The translations under genes and the position numbers were made by a program. The notes below the pieces were generated by a model. The model had not been told where the DNA came from. It saw nothing but the letters and a program-made list of their open reading frames with translations, and ran no database searches. DNA of 64,000 nt from Plasmodium coatneyi (taxonomy: Eukaryota; Apicomplexa; Aconoidasida; Haemosporida; Plasmodiidae): the NCBI RefSeq assembly GCF_001680005.1, contig NC_033567.1, positions 1,364,001 through 1,428,000 of the forward strand, given 5' to 3'. Below, piece after piece: positions 9,479 to 19,864 of the stretch (positions are counted from its first letter, which is position 1; each line of letters starts with the position of its first letter).

Positions 9479-12382
9479 ATGCTATCCACAACAATACGGA
9501 ACAGAATACACAAAATAATCTCGGGCAACAAGCTCATCCTCGAAAATGAAGATAACCAAACGAACCTGAAAAACGTTGTGAACAACTGCACGCTGATAGA
9601 GAATGCCCTGCGTAGAGAATTCTTGGAGTACAGACGGCTCCCCAGGAACAAACTAAACGCCCTCATTGTCGACGTTCTGAAGAAAACGTTTGAAGGGGAT
9701 GGTTTTCCCAAGGGGGGAGGTATTTCTGGGAAAGGGTTCCAGGGAAGTTGCGATGCGGGGGAGCAACACGGTCATCACGACTATCACAATCATAACAGTC
9801 ATCACGATGATAAGTGGCAGCCCGGCGAGCCAGACGAACTGCCAATCCCCAACAAGGGGAAAAAAAAAAAAAAAAGGGATGAACAACTGTCCCAAGATGG
9901 AAGTAAAAAAGTCAAGAATGCCTCATTAAAAATGGGAGAGAGCAAGACAAATGAAAAGGTGAAAAAGAAAAAAAATTTAGATTTCACCTCACCAAAGGAG
10001 AAGGAAAAGTCCCAAAAGGACACTGTGAAGGAACAGAGTTACCTAGCACATAATCTCCTGAAGGACGTTAAAAAAAACATCGAAGCGGATAATACCAATT
10101 TAGCAAACTATAAGGGAATAAAAAATATCAAAAAGGACATTTTTTACAGTATAATTTACCCCCATAAATTTAGGGAGGGTAATTTCAGCACAATTATTAA
10201 TATTAGCGGTATTAGTGGGTCAGGAAAAACCACATTATCGTACGCCATAGCGGGAGAATGTGACTGTCCATTTTTTTACTTGAAGCTGCCAGAATATGTA
10301 AAATATATTTCTAATGATAGTAAAAATAATAAGTTAAAGTTAATTTTTGAGCAAATAAAGAATGAGTATAATGACGCCATCCTCTGCATAGACGATATAG
10401 ATGTTATCCTTTCGTCGAAGGATGATTCAACGGATCTGTATCTTTTCACATATCTGCTGAGCCTCTTTGACAACTCAAATGTTATTGTACTTTTGCTAAG
10501 TGTGAGCAAACCGTATGACAGTGTACTATACACAAAAATTAAAAAATTTATATCCATACCTATACCTACGTATGAGGATAGAGTGGAAATTCTCGAATTC
10601 ATGGCGGAAGAGTTTTCCCTCACATTTGATGCAAAATATGCAGCAGCTTTAACGTATGGCTTTCATCGGGGCCACCTCTACGATATTGCAAACGAGTCAA
10701 TGAATCTGTGCATATATGACCAAGTGCACGGGGGAAATTTGATCAGGATAAGGAGCGAAATGGACGTACCATCGATTGAGAGGGACTCCATTGAGGAGAC
10801 CAAATCGGAGGTACTACCTCCGGGGGGTGAGGCAACCCAGGTTACAACTTCACCCCCGAATGACGCTCCCCATCCGAACGGAGAAAACATTTGCGAGGCG
10901 AACAACACGGACGTAAGCCCAAACGGAGGTGAAGAGCAAGAGTGTGACTTGAAAAGTGATACCGCCACAACGTTTTACTCCCATACACTTACCTCCAAGC
11001 AGAGGAACGAAACGAACCTGAAGAGGAAGGAATGGAGCGGAGATGCCAGCACGTACAAAGTGAAAAGACCAAAAATGAGCTGCCGAAAAGTGAATGATGA
11101 GATTATCCAGCAAAGTGTAAGAAATATTAAAAAAAAAATGATTACAGAGAATATATGTGAAGTGCCAAATATCAACTTGGACAATATTGGTTCCTTAAAA
11201 AAGATCAAAAAAGTGTTAGAGACGAAATTCATCCTACCTGTCAAATATGCAAATATTTACAAACATCTAGGGATAAATAAAAGCATGGGGATATTACTCT
11301 ATGGCCCACCAGGATGTGGAAAAACGATGCTTGCAAAAGCAATAAGTAATGAAATGAAGGCGAATTTTATAGCTATAAAAGGACCCGAAATTTTGAATAA
11401 ATATGTAGGGGAAAGTGAAAAAAAAGTGAGAGAAATATTTTCTTACGCATCTATTTACAAGCCTTGTCTCATCTTTTTCGACGAAATTGACAGTATTTGC
11501 ATTAACAGGGCAAACAACAAAGCTGCAGCTGCATCGGATCGAATTGTAAACCAACTGCTCACCGAAATGGATGGCCTCTCCCAAAGGGAAAGTGTCTACA
11601 TCATTGCTACGACGAATAGACCAGATATTATCGACAAGGCTTTGCTAAGAAGTGGGAGATTTGATCAACTCATTTACATTTCTTTACCAAAATATCAAGG
11701 ACGAATTGATATTTTGAGAAAGCTATCCAAAAATATGCCCCTCCATGAGGATGTAGATTTTGCCAAAATTTCTCGCTTGACTAAGGGTTATAGTGGGGCT
11801 GACTTGTATGGAGTTCTGAGAGAAAGTGCTTTCATCGCTCTCCAGGAGTGTCGAGATAAAATTGATCTGTGCAACTCGGGTTTGTCTAGCCGTGGTGATG
11901 AAACACAGCACTTCCGCGAAGCAGATGCTTCTTGCAATTATACATCCAATGAACAACCCCCCTTTGTTAAACGGGAAAATGGGGACACTGTTACAGATGC
12001 TGGAAGTAGCAATCGTACGGCAGGCCCCTTCGATGGAGGCACAAAAGGGCCCAGTCAGTGTGCCGTGGCAACTATTGATCAAAGCGACGCGGGGGAATGC
12101 ACCCAAAAGGGGAACATCTACATGGATGCTCATTTGTGTTCCCCACGTGATGATGATAACCTTTCCATGCAAAATAATCACACGTACAAAATTAACAATT
12201 TAAAAAACAAAGCCATAAGTGAGAAGGACAAAAATAACTTAATTTATGAGTTCATTCAAAGGAATAAAAACATACTTACAATTAGCCACAAGCATATTGT
12301 GATGGCGATCAAGATGGTCCCACGCAGCGTTACCAGTAAGCAGATGAAATATTACAAAGAAATAAGTAAGAAGTTCAAGTGA
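9479..12382 (+). CDS. tandem AAA ATPase, RIX7/NVL-like (ribosome biogenesis)
   Basis: A single exon of 967 residues. The first about 70 residues, ending ...EYRRLPRNKLNALI, resemble the small N-terminal nucleolar domain of NVL/RIX7. Two AAA modules follow. D1 has Walker A ISGSGKTT near 245-252 and a Walker B region CIDDID near 302-307. D2 has GPPGCGKT near 609-616, LIFFDEID near 664-671, and the second-region-of-homology sequences ATTNRPD and RSGRFD near 705-728. In yeast and mammals this family removes factors from pre-60S ribosomal particles in the nucleolus. D1 carries aspartate where the catalytic Walker B glutamate is expected, while D2 looks fully active. A low-complexity insert of about 130 residues separates D1 from D2, and another splits the end of D2. 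Cdc48/p97 is the closest alternative, but the N-terminal domain does not fit it. Confidence 0.78.
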   Translation: MLSTTIRNRIHKIISGNKLILENEDNQTNLKNVVNNCTLIENALRREFLEYRRLPRNKLNALIVDVLKKTFEGDGFPKGGGISGKGFQGSCDAGEQHGHHDYHNHNSHHDDKWQPGEPDELPIPNKGKKKKKRDEQLSQDGSKKVKNASLKMGESKTNEKVKKKKNLDFTSPKEKEKSQKDTVKEQSYLAHNLLKDVKKNIEADNTNLANYKGIKNIKKDIFYSIIYPHKFREGNFSTIINISGISGSGKTTLSYAIAGECDCPFFYLKLPEYVKYISNDSKNNKLKLIFEQIKNEYNDAILCIDDIDVILSSKDDSTDLYLFTYLLSLFDNSNVIVLLLSVSKPYDSVLYTKIKKFISIPIPTYEDRVEILEFMAEEFSLTFDAKYAAALTYGFHRGHLYDIANESMNLCIYDQVHGGNLIRIRSEMDVPSIERDSIEETKSEVLPPGGEATQVTTSPPNDAPHPNGENICEANNTDVSPNGGEEQECDLKSDTATTFYSHTLTSKQRNETNLKRKEWSGDASTYKVKRPKMSCRKVNDEIIQQSVRNIKKKMITENICEVPNINLDNIGSLKKIKKVLETKFILPVKYANIYKHLGINKSMGILLYGPPGCGKTMLAKAISNEMKANFIAIKGPEILNKYVGESEKKVREIFSYASIYKPCLIFFDEIDSICINRANNKAAAASDRIVNQLLTEMDGLSQRESVYIIATTNRPDIIDKALLRSGRFDQLIYISLPKYQGRIDILRKLSKNMPLHEDVDFAKISRLTKGYSGADLYGVLRESAFIALQECRDKIDLCNSGLSSRGDETQHFREADASCNYTSNEQPPFVKRENGDTVTDAGSSNRTAGPFDGGTKGPSQCAVATIDQSDAGECTQKGNIYMDAHLCSPRDDDNLSMQNNHTYKINNLKNKAISEKDKNNLIYEFIQRNKNILTISHKHIVMAIKMVPRSVTSKQMKYYKEISKKFK

Positions 12383-13330
12383 CGATCAGGATGTTACTGA
12401 AGAGTGAGAAAGGAATGTTTTCCGTCCTTCGCTCTTTCTTGCATTATCGGAAGGATTAATAATGCTTTTCGAACGAGAGGTATACATTTGTCATCCCCAT
12501 TTTGCTTTTTTTTTTTTTTTTTCTTTTCTTTTTAAATGTGCCAGTTTTTGTCCTCATAACTTCGTTCTTTCGTATACACAAACATGTGTGATATGGTAAA
12601 TTATTTGTGTAATTGATACACAGTTGTTCTTTTTTTTTTTTTTTTTTTTTTGTAAGAACACTCTCTTTTTTTTTTTGCGGAGGAGAAGCGTACATTGTGA
12701 TACATGTGATGTACTGTTGGGCGCTATAAATGGACAACACTGCGCGCAAAAAAAAGCAGTGTAAGCCAAGCCCTCCTTTTTATTTTGGTAGTAAGCCCCT
12801 TATTTGGATTGTTGTTGTGCTTTCCCCTTCGTTGATTCCCCCCTTTTTTTATTGTGTACTTCCCTTTTTATTTGCGTGTGTACGTTTGCCCCATTCTTTT
12901 TTTTTTTTTAATTTTAGAGGTGATAGACGGATATTTTTTTTCTTCCTTCCGTTCGTTCCTTTTCTTTCCTTCTTTACACCTTCCTTCTTTTTTTCATTCC
13001 CTTTCTTAATATTTCATTACTTTTTTTTCTTTCCTTCCATGTGTTTGTTTGAATAAGCACATAAGGAAAGAATACTCCCAACGCGGAAGCGGAAAAAGGT
13101 CCTGACATTTTTGAAGAAGTATTTATTTTAAAAAACAAAAAAAATTTATGAAGTCAAAATTTTTGTAACAATATGAATAAGCATTTTTTTTTAATCGTCA
13201 ATAAAAAAAAATTTCACCAAACAAAACAAAATAAACTGCAGGAGGAAAATTTTTTTTTCTTCTGAACGTATATTGATTACACATGAACATGTAAACAATT
13301 TAATACAGAACAAAAAAAAAAAAAGAAAAT
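12383..13330. other. convergent intergenic region and SICAvar 3' flank
   Basis: This lies between the end of the AAA ATPase gene and the 3' side of the first SICAvar gene. Positions about 13080-13320 resemble 22560-22790 downstream of the second SICAvar gene. Both contain TGACATTTT, GTATTTAT and, closer to the gene, TTGATTACACAT, so this part is probably a conserved SICAvar 3' UTR or flank. Confidence 0.55.
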
Positions 13331-13538
13331 TTACACCCTAAACCCGGAATCAGAACATGGAACCTCTTCCTTAGGAACATCTTCCTTTGGAACGAAGTCA
13401 TCCTCCCTAAACTTGAAATCTGAACTTCGAACCTGCTCCTTGGGAACATCAACCTTAAACCCCAAATCTGAACTCGGCACAACTTCCTTAGGAATATCTT
13501 CTGTAGGAACAAAGTCTTCCTCCCTAAAACCCGGAAAC
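13331..13538 (-). pseudogene. decayed tail-repeat DNA after the SICAvar-1 stop codon
   Basis: Immediately past the stop of the first SICAvar gene the same repeat family continues, encoding units such as EEDFVP, VPSSD and GFRV, but in another reading frame. At the stop, a repeat codon normally read as serine is TGA. Just beyond it an extra T in the GGGTTTAG element shifts the frame. The remnant then stays open to GFRV followed by a stop at 13331-13333. It reads as the former C-terminal end of the cytoplasmic tail, now untranslated, unless the two changes are sequencing errors. Confidence 0.7.
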
Positions 13539-16500
13539 TCAACTTTGAACCTGTTCCTTAGGAACACCAACCCTAAACCCGGAATCTGAACTGGGAACCT
13601 GTTCCTTAGGGACAAAGTCTTCCTCCCTAAACCCGGAATCTGAACTTGGAACTTCTTCCTTAGAAACAAACTTTTCCTCCATAAATTTGCTTCCCATAAT
13701 TTCTTGAACCAAAATTTCAAAAAAGTCATCCTTCGTCGAATGCAGGTCCCTATTTTGACATTCGTCTAAGACTTCTAAATGAATATCAATAATGGTGCGG
13801 TGACACACACGGCTATCAACGCCCTGTTTTTTTTGCCTCTTCGTTCTTCCCGTTTGAATAGATCTTGGTTGTTTTCGTTCCTTTACTAAGGTATATTCCT
13901 GTGGATCATCTGCCTGGTCGTCCACATGATCAAGGAGTTTTTCTTGTGAAGTTGGACCAGATACATGGTGAGCTCTTCTGTAACGTCTTCTTCTAATGGG
14001 CACGGCAAAATACTACACAAAAACAAAAAAAAAAAAGAGAAAATGTTTTTTTAAAAGGGATGCGAAATGTTATTCACGCAACAGTAATTACTACTTCAGA
14101 CCCCTTAAAATGCGAAATCGTCCTACAAACACAAACCCCTAAAATGCAAAATCCTACACATACACCTCCCTAAAATGTGAAATCCTACACATACACCCTA
14201 AAACACGAAATCCTACACATACACACCCTAAAATGAGAAATCGTACATACAGACCCCACAAAATGCGAAATCCTACACATACACCCCTAAAATGCGAAAT
14301 CCTACACCCCGCCGCTAATTTATTCACTCTTTACTTCTTTTTTTTCATTCTTTTTTTTCATTCTTTTTTTTCATTCTTTTTTTTCATTCTTTTTTTTCAT
14401 TCTTTTTTTTCATTCTTTTTTTTCATTCTTTTTTTTCATTCTTTTTTTTCATTCTTTTTTTTCATTCTTTTTTTTTTTTTTTTTTTTTTTTTTCTTTTCT
14501 TTTTTTCCTTTTTTTCTCTATTTCTTTATATTAATTTTATTCTTACTTCCTTCTTTTTTTTTCTTTAAACTTTTTTTGCTTACCTTCCAAAGGAGATAGG
14601 TCATAGCAGACATACCAATGAAGACAGGAATGGTTGGAAGGTATGGGGTAAGGGAAGGAGGGAAAGGGTTGACCATCCCTTGAATAACTGGGACAGCAGA
14701 AGGAGTTTTTGTGGCATTATTTGCTTTTAACCGTGGACTCCTTGAACCTTTTCCCAAATTAGATGACCCAGGTAATGGTGATCCTGTTGCTGCAGGTGAC
14801 AGTTCCGGTGATGGCCCAGGAGGTAGTCCCTGTGGAGTTACCGGTAAAACAGGAGCCTGAGGAGCTTGGCCGTCGGGTTCACCACCAGAGACACTACCAT
14901 CAGAACCTGGTGTACCACTTGATGAGGAACTACTACTGGAAGAGGAAGCACCACTTCCTCCACCACCACTACCTTGACCACCAGGTTCAGCACCTGGACC
15001 ACCTGGACTCCCTGGGGGACCACTGTCACCGGCACCAGCACTACTACCACCACCTGGACCCCGTGCAGGAGAAGCGGGGGCCGCGTCTGAAGCGGGTGCA
15101 GCTGCCTTTTCCATTTTAGCAGTACCAGTTTCACTTGTACTGGGACCTGAAATAACAGTAGGGGTAGATTTGATAACAGTGGTCTCTGCAGCATTTTCTG
15201 TAACAGACCATGTACCACTATCGTACGTACTGTCGTCCTCATAACCACTACCAGTAGAACTTATTAAAGGATCACCAAAAGAAAGTTCAACACCATCAAC
15301 AATAACACTATACCCAGTATCAATAATGTTACTCTTACCTGTTGATGCATTATTTAGATTACCTGGTGGCACTGCTGGTTGCGGTGGTTTTCCTGGTAGA
15401 AGATCATCATCTCCTGCTGAATTGTCGTTCCTACCTGTAGTTGCTGATGGTGCGGACTTTGCTGGACCAGGATCTATATCTGCTTTCTTTCGTTGATCTT
15501 TGCCATTTTCCCCTCCCGATGCTACCGGTTTGGCAACAACGGATTTGGGGGGACATAAGTCCCCCAGTGTTTTCTTTATGTCTTCATTCGTGTCGAGCAT
15601 GGGCTTCACTTTCTCCTTCACTTTCGCTTCACCTAATGTACAACCTAAGTCTTTAACCCTTTCACACACATCACAAGAACTACCATCCTTATTCGCACAC
15701 CAAGTATCCTTTTGATTATTTCCTTCCTGAAACATTTCTTCTATTTTAGTCTCATCGATAGAACATTCTTTTCCTTTCTCCTGGAGCAACATATCTGCAT
15801 AAGCATTTAATAAGACACAAGACATTGTTCTCTTAAATAATTGGTTATCCTTAGCCCTACCCTTAACTTTTTTATCATCATCCAAATTTTCCGGAATACT
15901 GTAAGTATGATGTAACCCCCTAGTAATGAACCTGCATGCCATTTTTTCTTTATCGTTCAGTTTACCCTTCTTCCCCTTTGAGTTTTCGCAGAAGTTGTCT
16001 GTGACTGCATTAGTTCCAATCATACTTTTAGATAGTTTCCCTAATTCAGTTTTCGTATCTCCCCAAATGCCATTCTACCAGTAAAGAAGGAAGAGTAAGC
16101 ATGAGCGCTAAACACTAATGAACACACTACACGCAACTATTCTTATAGTGTATATGGGGCGCATGTAGTCTTGAATTATGCGTTGTTGCAATAGATATCA
16201 TCGTCCCTTACTATGTTGGGTGCATGTCCATTCTCCGTTCTGTTGGTTACCCATTTTTGTGCTACACATTTGACACGTTGACATAAGTTATTTATATCAC
16301 GCAGAGTTTGTTGTATTTCGTTCTCCTTCTCCTGCAGCATTGGTTTCAATTGGTCCCCTATCTTTTTATTGTCCTGTTCTACTGTACAATCTGAATAGTC
16401 TTTCTCCGTACATTCATCACATTGCGTATTATCTGCAAACTTACATGAAGTGCGAAATTTTGATCCAACCTCAAAGGCTTTCTTTATGCCTTCATTAATC

Positions 16501-19452
16501 GGGCAAGATTTATGTTCTTTCAATTTCCTTATTAATTCATTTAAAATTATGCAGGACATAGTCTGTTGAAACCTTTGGTTCTGTACAGGGTTCTGCTGAG
16601 TTGCTGACTTAGTTAGCTTAATATTGTATATATGCTGTAACCCCTTAGCAATGTATTGACAGGCCTTCTTATTTGTTCCCTCCGTTGCATCATCTCCCTC
16701 TTTGAAGTCTTTGCATGGATCATTATCAAGTTTACTTCCATTGGTCATAGCCTCCAGGAGGTCCTGCAATATTTTTTCCGTGTCTTCCTTTCCCCAGAAT
16801 TTATCCTTCACAAATAAAAAGAGAAAAGGAAACATATATGTACAATCTATACCTCCATAAAATATTTATTCATTCTTCCCACAAATGTACACATTTATAT
16901 GTTACCACAGTGTGTTGCCCTTAATTATAGTGGGTAGGAATGCTCCTTACCCAAACTCTTGTAGTTCCGTCCCTGTACCCCCTGATCTCATGCCACTCCC
17001 TTCCCATTTTATCTAAGCGGTTCTGTAATTCAGGGGTGCAGGCACCAGTACCTGTAAGGAGGAGTGGAACACAGAGTGGGAAGGTGTTACATGAGTGTTC
17101 CCCATGGGGTGGAAGAATTATGGGATGGTTACCCATCCACCTCCCCTTATGGTGGTAGTAGGTGGTGCGGGTACATCCTTCCCCTTTCGTCCTTTTTTTT
17201 CTTTTCGTTCGTCTTTTTCTTTTTTTTTTTTTTTGTTCCTTCCTTCGTTTTTCTTCCCTAAAAGGAAGAAGGAAAAAAACAAAAAAAAAGGACGAAAGGA
17301 CAATGGTTAAGGGTATTAGAATGAACAGGTATAAGCGGTATTAGCGTGGTGAGTGTGATCCTTGGTATATCATTACCTTGTTGACTGACTGATTTTAGTT
17401 GGATGGACGATGTTGTTTGTGGTATGTGCTTCTGTATGACTTCGTCCATGGCTTTCTGCACTTCTTCCTGTATTTTTTGGTTCATTTCTAATTTTTTCCC
17501 TATATTCCCAAGTATTCCTCTCATTTCTTCATCCTCTCCCGCTCCCCCGACACTTGACCTTCCACGATCAGTGTTTGTAGTTTTGCCTTCCCAGTGTCCT
17601 ACATTTATTTGGCGCTTCATCTTTCTACACCATTCTGTAGTTCTGGCTTCCATCTGTTTCCTTAAGAGGGGACTATTATGCATTAAATTCGAAATTGTAT
17701 ACAACATATCCGTTTCCCCCCTGTACAAACTTATAGACTTCTTTAGGTCACACCTTTCATAAAATTCCCCTCCCTTTATTAATTCTTCTATTTCATGAAA
17801 TGCAGTAAACACGAATTCTATGACGTCCTTCGATGCACAGCCCCCCCGTGCGTACATTAACCAAATTTTCAATAGGTCACATGGTTTAACATAATAGCAA
17901 CTGTTCTTCGGCTTTATACATTTCTCACCATCATAACTATTACTGTTACATTTAGATACTATCCATAAGTTTTTCACTAGAGTTTCGCAGAACTTCCTGT
18001 CCTCTTCCTTTATCTCCTTATCGTCGTCACCCCCTAATCCATCACACACACCCTTAATTGCATCGACATTATGATAATTATAATAATTACTATCACTTGC
18101 TATATGATTAAAGAATTCTGTAAACCATTCTCCTATGTCCACTGTATAGAAGAAGTATGTTTGTAGTGAAGTGTGTTGGGGCGGAATGATGATAGGGTGT
18201 GTGGTGTTATATATATATATATATGTAGACATGTATATATAACTATATATATACTTATATATATGTATAGAATGGACACTAATGACTACTCAGGTATGTA
18301 ATCATCTATTAGGGGTAATTCCTTCTTTAATTCATATTTTTTTTTGTTGTTCTTTTTATTTTTTCTTTTCTTTTTTTTTTTTTTCTAATTAAATAAAAAA
18401 CAAAGATTACACTATTTCATACATTCATTCACTGTACACATTGAACACAAATGGGAAAAATAAAAGTTGTGTGTTACCTTCTTCGTCTTCTTCGAAGCCG
18501 TCAGCGTTAAGTTTGGGGCATCCGCTTTGTTCCCATATCCTCCTTTTTACTTCTTTTATTTTTTCCTCGAATTCTTTTAATACTTCGCCCATTTTATCCT
18601 CAGCCACATACTGGTTCTTCTCTACTATATTTTTCATTTCCTCCAAATTTCCTTTCTGCAGCCATTGTGCCTTATCCTTGTCCTGTATACTATTCACTGG
18701 GGTGCCCCCTTGGCCCTTATTCGCATCCTTGCAGCTGGGTTTATCGGCTATTTTTATGTTTCCAACTTCTGCGACATGGTTATACTGTCCTTCATTCCAC
18801 TTAGCAAGGGTTGCCCCAACAAATTTCGTCCCTATTTTCATCCCATCAAAGTTCATCCCAGCACACAGTGCAGCATGATCAGGAACATCCTTCATTCCCC
18901 TGAGTCCTGACATTGCATAAGATACGTAGTCTACGTATTTGTCGAAACAATGGTGTTTTCCAAATATTTGGTGCAGAGTGGTCATTCCAACTACACATCT
19001 TAAGAAGATTCCCTCTTCATTGGTTTCCTGAATTATCGTCTGTTTCATGCCCTTTATTGGCATTCCATTCATATAATAGTAAATTTTGAAGAAGGCTTTA
19101 CATAATGCTTTCTCTGGTCCACGAATTTCAACTCCGGCACCTTTCCCGACTTTATCATCACAGAGCTCCTTCATTCCGTCAGCCCCTGTAGTCCTCAATA
19201 TATTTATAAGCTCGTCCCACATTTGTTTCATGCCATTCCATATTCTGCTCTACGGTGTATATAAAATTTAAGCACATATACACATGTTTATCTTTATTTT
19301 TTATAATATAATATTCTATTATTATATATTTACACTCAGGTTGATTCATTTTCCCCCCATAAATTATAATTGATTACTTCAAATCTCTGAGGAGTATGTT
19401 CCCTCATTTCTCCGAACCACCTCCGTGTTAACTTTTCCCAAATTTCTTTCAT
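13539..19452 (-). CDS. SICAvar: SICAvar variant surface antigen gene 1
   Basis: Exons in coding order: 19378-19452 (tentative first exon), 18478-19249, 17377-18141, 16951-17051, 16212-16805, 14584-16074 and 13539-14012. All borders are GT/AG and phases agree, giving about 1,423 residues. The second and third exons carry SICA-alpha-like cysteine-rich domains. The fourth is a 101-bp linker exon. The fifth and sixth are SICA-beta domains with the pattern ACQYI...RFQQTMSC...CDECTE. The sixth continues into a proline/glycine/serine-rich stalk and a membrane span (PTIPVFIGMSAMTYLLW). The last exon is the family cytoplasmic tail (YFAV, RTIIDIHLEVLDECQ, VPSSDSGF repeats). SICA proteins are exported to the infected red cell surface and undergo antigenic variation. 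No classical signal peptide is seen, as usual for the family. The 5' end is the weakest part: the family exon 1 may be absent. Confidence 0.85.
14101..14310 (-). repeat. telomere-like minisatellite in last intron of SICAvar 1
   Basis: About seven imperfect copies of a 27-33-bp unit, on the plus strand close to CCCTAAAATGCGAAATCCTA followed by CACATACA. Each unit starts with CCCTAAA or a near variant, the Plasmodium telomere heptamer. It lies in the intron between the membrane-span exon and the tail exon, at the same place as the array in the second SICAvar gene. Confidence 0.85.
14340..14470. repeat. 13-bp tandem repeat (CATTC plus T8)
   Basis: About ten near-perfect copies of CATTCTTTTTTTT in the last intron of SICAvar 1, running into a long T tract. 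On the coding strand it is a purine array (A8 with GAATG). The second gene has only an irregular T-rich tract at the matching position (24080-24175). Confidence 0.9.
17123..17138. repeat. conserved intronic hairpin motif, SICAvar 1
   Basis: GGATGG-TTAC-CCATCC forms a six-pair stem with a four-base loop. It lies in the intron upstream (5' on the coding strand) of the 101-bp linker exon. The flanking ATTATGGGATGGTTACCCAT is shared exactly with the matching intron of the second SICAvar gene. Confidence 0.75.
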
Positions 19453-19864
19453 GGTTCCATATTAATAAAGTAATTTATGTCTTAAGTATTTTTCCAACTT
19501 CCCCTATTACATTTAGACATATTCTTTGGTAGCTGAATATTATAATTCACCATATCCACAACCCTATGGAAATACTTCCTTGTACGAATTTATTCTTCTG
19601 TCTTCACATTTCCTCACTATAATCGTACTTTATTCAACTTCGTCGTCTTTTTCCCCTTTTATGGTTCCTTTCCTCCTGGTTTTTCTTCCGCCTTTTTTCT
19701 TTGAAATTTTTCTTTTTCCTCTTTAAACCTTTTTCTTCTTTTTGAAACACCCCTTTTTCTTCTTATTCCATTCCCTATTCTCCTTTTCTCTTTTTTTTTT
19801 TTTTTTTTTTGTTCTTCTTTTTACTTTTTTTTGTTCTTGTTTTTTCATTTCTTTCTTTCAGGAA

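Noticed and set aside
14233..14568. 111-codon plus-strand frame rich in phenylalanine
   Set aside because: It is a translation of the CATTC-T8 tandem array inside a SICAvar intron.
14838..15248. Long open frames antisense and frame-shifted to the SICAvar stalk
   Set aside because: They are shadows of the repetitive GC-rich stalk-coding sequence.
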